The notes beneath the pieces are model-generated. The model was given only the letters and a program-made list of their open reading frames with translations, did not search any database and was not told the origin of the DNA. This document shows, piece after piece, positions 62,412 to 64,000 of a stretch of DNA of 64,000 bases. This DNA comes from Myxococcus eversor (GTDB taxonomy: Bacteria > Myxococcota > Myxococcia > Myxococcales > Myxococcaceae). A program made the translations under genes and the position numbers. The DNA lies in assembly GCF_010894455.1 (NCBI RefSeq), contig NZ_JAAIXY010000017.1, forward strand, positions 124,001-188,000, in the 5' to 3' direction. How positions within the stretch are numbered: position 1 is the stretch's first letter; the number at the start of each line of letters is the position of its first letter.

Positions 62412-63383
62412 ATGGATCTCCCGTTCGAGACCGGTGAGGGCGGCGGTGGGGAGGGGGGAACGCTCGCCTCGACGGTGTTGGTGGTGGACGACGAGCCCGT
62501 CGTCCTGGACATCTGCGCTCGGTTGTTGGAGCGCGAGTCGGACCTGGTGGTGCTGGTGGCGGCGAGCGCGGAGGAAGCGCTGCCGATCCTCAGCGAGCAA
62601 CGGGTCGACGTGCTGGTGACGGACAAGAACCTGCCTGGCATGGGCGGGGTGGAGCTGGTCTCCGAGGCGCGCAATCTCCAGCCGACGCTGGAGGCGCTGA
62701 TGATTACGGCCTACGCGAGCAGCGAGTCCGTCATCGCCGCCTTCGCCGCGGGTGCCAGCGACTACATCCTCAAGCCCTTCGACGACTTGAGGGTGTTGCG
62801 CGCCAAGGTGCGGGCGGCGCTGGAGCGGCGCAGCGCGGGGACACAGGTGCGGGAGCAGGCGCGTGAAGTGGCCCGCGAGGCGGCGACGTTGCTGGCGGCG
62901 GGGCATGACGCTCCGGAGCCGGCGCACGAGGCGCTGGAGGTGGAGCTGCGGGCCTACGAGGAGTCCTCGCGCACGGTGCTGGACGGGCGGGTGGCGGTGG
63001 TGGGCAGCGAGGAGGCGCTCGCCGTGTTGAAGGAGGCGGGCTTCGAGGTGCGGGAGCTTCCACCGTACGCGCCGGAACTGGAGAGCGTGGACGTGGTGGT
63101 GGTGGAGACGGGAGACCCGCAGTGGCGCACGCTCGCGGAGCGGCTCCAGCGCAGGCCCCCGGACGTGCTCCTGTTGGCCAGTCCCCAGGCGGACCTGGGT
63201 GACCTGCTGGAGGCCATCACGCTGCGCATGGACCTGGTGGGTTTTGGCAGCACGCAGGGCGCGAGCGCGCTGCCGGAGAAGGTGCGGATGCTGCTCTTGC
63301 GCCGAGGCGTGCAGCGGGCACAGGACCGACTCACCGCCGCGCTCTCCGCCTTCCGGCAGAGCATCCCCACGTCGAAGGCCTGA
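62412..63383 (+). CDS. Response regulator with receiver and degenerate second half
   Basis: 323 aa from the ATG at 62412; a GTG at 62394 is possible. A receiver covers about residues 20-140: LVVDDEPVVLD, the phospho-acceptor in VLVTDKNLPGMGG near residue 77, MITAY and the ILKPFDD Lys. A charged helical linker of about 40 residues follows. The last 140 residues (RVAVVGSEEALAVLKEAG onwards) look like a second receiver fold with the phospho-acceptor region VDVVVVETGD lacking the expected Asp context. There is no DNA-binding domain. It lies beside a receiver-kinase gene and may be its partner. Confidence 0.9.
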   Translation: MDLPFETGEGGGGEGGTLASTVLVVDDEPVVLDICARLLERESDLVVLVAASAEEALPILSEQRVDVLVTDKNLPGMGGVELVSEARNLQPTLEALMITAYASSESVIAAFAAGASDYILKPFDDLRVLRAKVRAALERRSAGTQVREQAREVAREAATLLAAGHDAPEPAHEALEVELRAYEESSRTVLDGRVAVVGSEEALAVLKEAGFEVRELPPYAPELESVDVVVVETGDPQWRTLAERLQRRPPDVLLLASPQADLGDLLEAITLRMDLVGFGSTQGASALPEKVRMLLLRRGVQRAQDRLTAALSAFRQSIPTSKA

Positions 63384-63417
63384 GGCAGCTCGGGAGGGAA
63401 GGGGACCGAGTCCTGCT

Positions 63418-64000
63418 TCAGGGCTCGGTGCCGTCGAGCTGACGCGCGAACTCAAGCTGGATGTTCAAGAGCTCCGTCATGGGAACCGGGCGCTTGGACA
63501 CGCGGGCGAGGTCCTTGCCCTCCGCTGTCCAGAGCGGTGGGTGCATGGAGAATCCTTCATCCGGAGAGAGTCGTGAGACGTCCTCGCTCCATCCGGCCCC
63601 ACGGGAGTCGCCGTAGAATCCGGAGAGGTCTCCTCCAAGAAAGAACGCCAGCAGGTCCGAGTAGCCACGGCCCAGGTCTTCCCACTTGAGCGAGTCGGGT
63701 GCGAAGTAGAACGCTCCGCCACGTCCCTCACCGAGCGCCCCGCCGTCGAGCGCGAAGAAGCCGCCGAGAACGTCGTGCGCCACGAGCAGCATCCCCTGCG
63801 TCGAAGCCACAGCCTGATGCGGGCCCAGGGCATTCCAGGACGACAGGCTGCCGCGCATGCGCGCACCCCCGCTGCCCAGGATTCGGAGCCAGCCCCGGTC
63901 GACGAGCAGGCCTCCTGTTTCATGGGCCACCGCACCCAAGGGTGAGCGGGTCGTCACTTGAAGCTGGTGGAGGACCTGTCCCGCGGAGACTTCGTCCCGA
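63418..64000 (-). CDS. DUF2625 family protein (start beyond window)
   Basis: The minus strand is open from the stop at 63418 to the window edge at 64000, giving about 193 visible residues. The sequence QVTTRSPLGAVAHETGG, then WLRILGSGGARM, DVLGGFFALDGGALG, YFAPDSLKWEDLGRGYSDLL and FFLGGDLSGFYGD match the DUF2625 pattern. The function of the family is unknown. Upstream of 63957 the frame stays open (RDEVSAGQVLHQLQ), so the N-terminus is outside the window. Confidence 0.87.
   Translation of the reverse strand, partial: RDEVSAGQVLHQLQVTTRSPLGAVAHETGGLLVDRGWLRILGSGGARMRGSLSSWNALGPHQAVASTQGMLLVAHDVLGGFFALDGGALGEGRGGAFYFAPDSLKWEDLGRGYSDLLAFFLGGDLSGFYGDSRGAGWSEDVSRLSPDEGFSMHPPLWTAEGKDLARVSKRPVPMTELLNIQLEFARQLDGTEP

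Overview
The window is a high-G+C bacterial chromosome segment that reads as a myxobacterium, most likely the Myxococcus/Corallococcus group. The reasons are a 164-aa CdnL-type CarD protein, a surface metalloprotease ending in a MYXO-CTERM type sorting tail (Cys motif, hydrophobic helix, Arg cluster), many signalling proteins (FHA, PilZ, GAF-GGDEF, receiver-kinase), many lineage-restricted lipoproteins and barrels, and strong third-position G/C bias. That bias creates very long mirror ORFs opposite the real genes. I found no rRNA, tRNA, CRISPR array, transposase or prophage.

Layout. 1-8.1 kb: 5' part of comEC (truncated by the window edge), cdnL with a credible promoter and a strong terminator, a small membrane protein, an FHA/TPR-like membrane protein, cysS and a secreted M28 peptidase. 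8.2-17 kb: uvrB-uvrC, a DUF507 protein, a low-complexity secreted protein, a small helical protein, and a divergent NmrA-like oxidoreductase/LysR pair. 17-25.3 kb: two minus-strand clusters. The first is porin, imelysin lipoprotein and di-heme DHOR lipoprotein, probably iron-related. The second is DUF3108, DUF4091, DUF3108, all exported. A small zinc-ribbon protein follows.

25.3-34.9 kb: maf and the yggS-type gene, a GAF-GGDEF diguanylate cyclase, a PpiD/SurA-like chaperone, the rod-shape operon mreC-mreD-mrdA-rodA, and a PilZ protein. 35-40.6 kb: a small AT-hook/Cys-His protein divergent from a 47-codon ORF, thioredoxin, and a haem operon (HemX/CcsA-like protein, hemA, hemC, hemD).

40.7-51 kb is the most distinctive part. 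A MYXO-CTERM metzincin overlaps a GspE/PilB-type ATPase gene. Opposite it lies a three-gene operon encoding a lipoprotein 5'-nucleotidase with C-terminal Cys-rich repeats, a large lipoprotein and an outer-membrane beta-barrel. 51-64 kb: a Nudix protein, an OPA-type MFS transporter, an unknown membrane protein, a HAD hydrolase, pdhA-pdhB-pdhC (E2 with two nearly identical lipoyl domains), two small proteins, a receiver-histidine kinase, a convergent membrane protein, a response regulator with an unusual second half, and a DUF2625 gene cut by the window end.

Most genes are housekeeping (DNA repair, tRNA charging, haem, cell shape, pyruvate dehydrogenase). They are interleaved with cell-envelope modules whose parts are physically linked: the protease/secretion ATPase pair, the nucleotidase/lipoprotein/barrel operon, the imelysin/DHOR/porin operon and the DUF3108/DUF4091 operon. 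These are the best candidates for undescribed systems. All family calls are by eye from the sequence; no database search was run.
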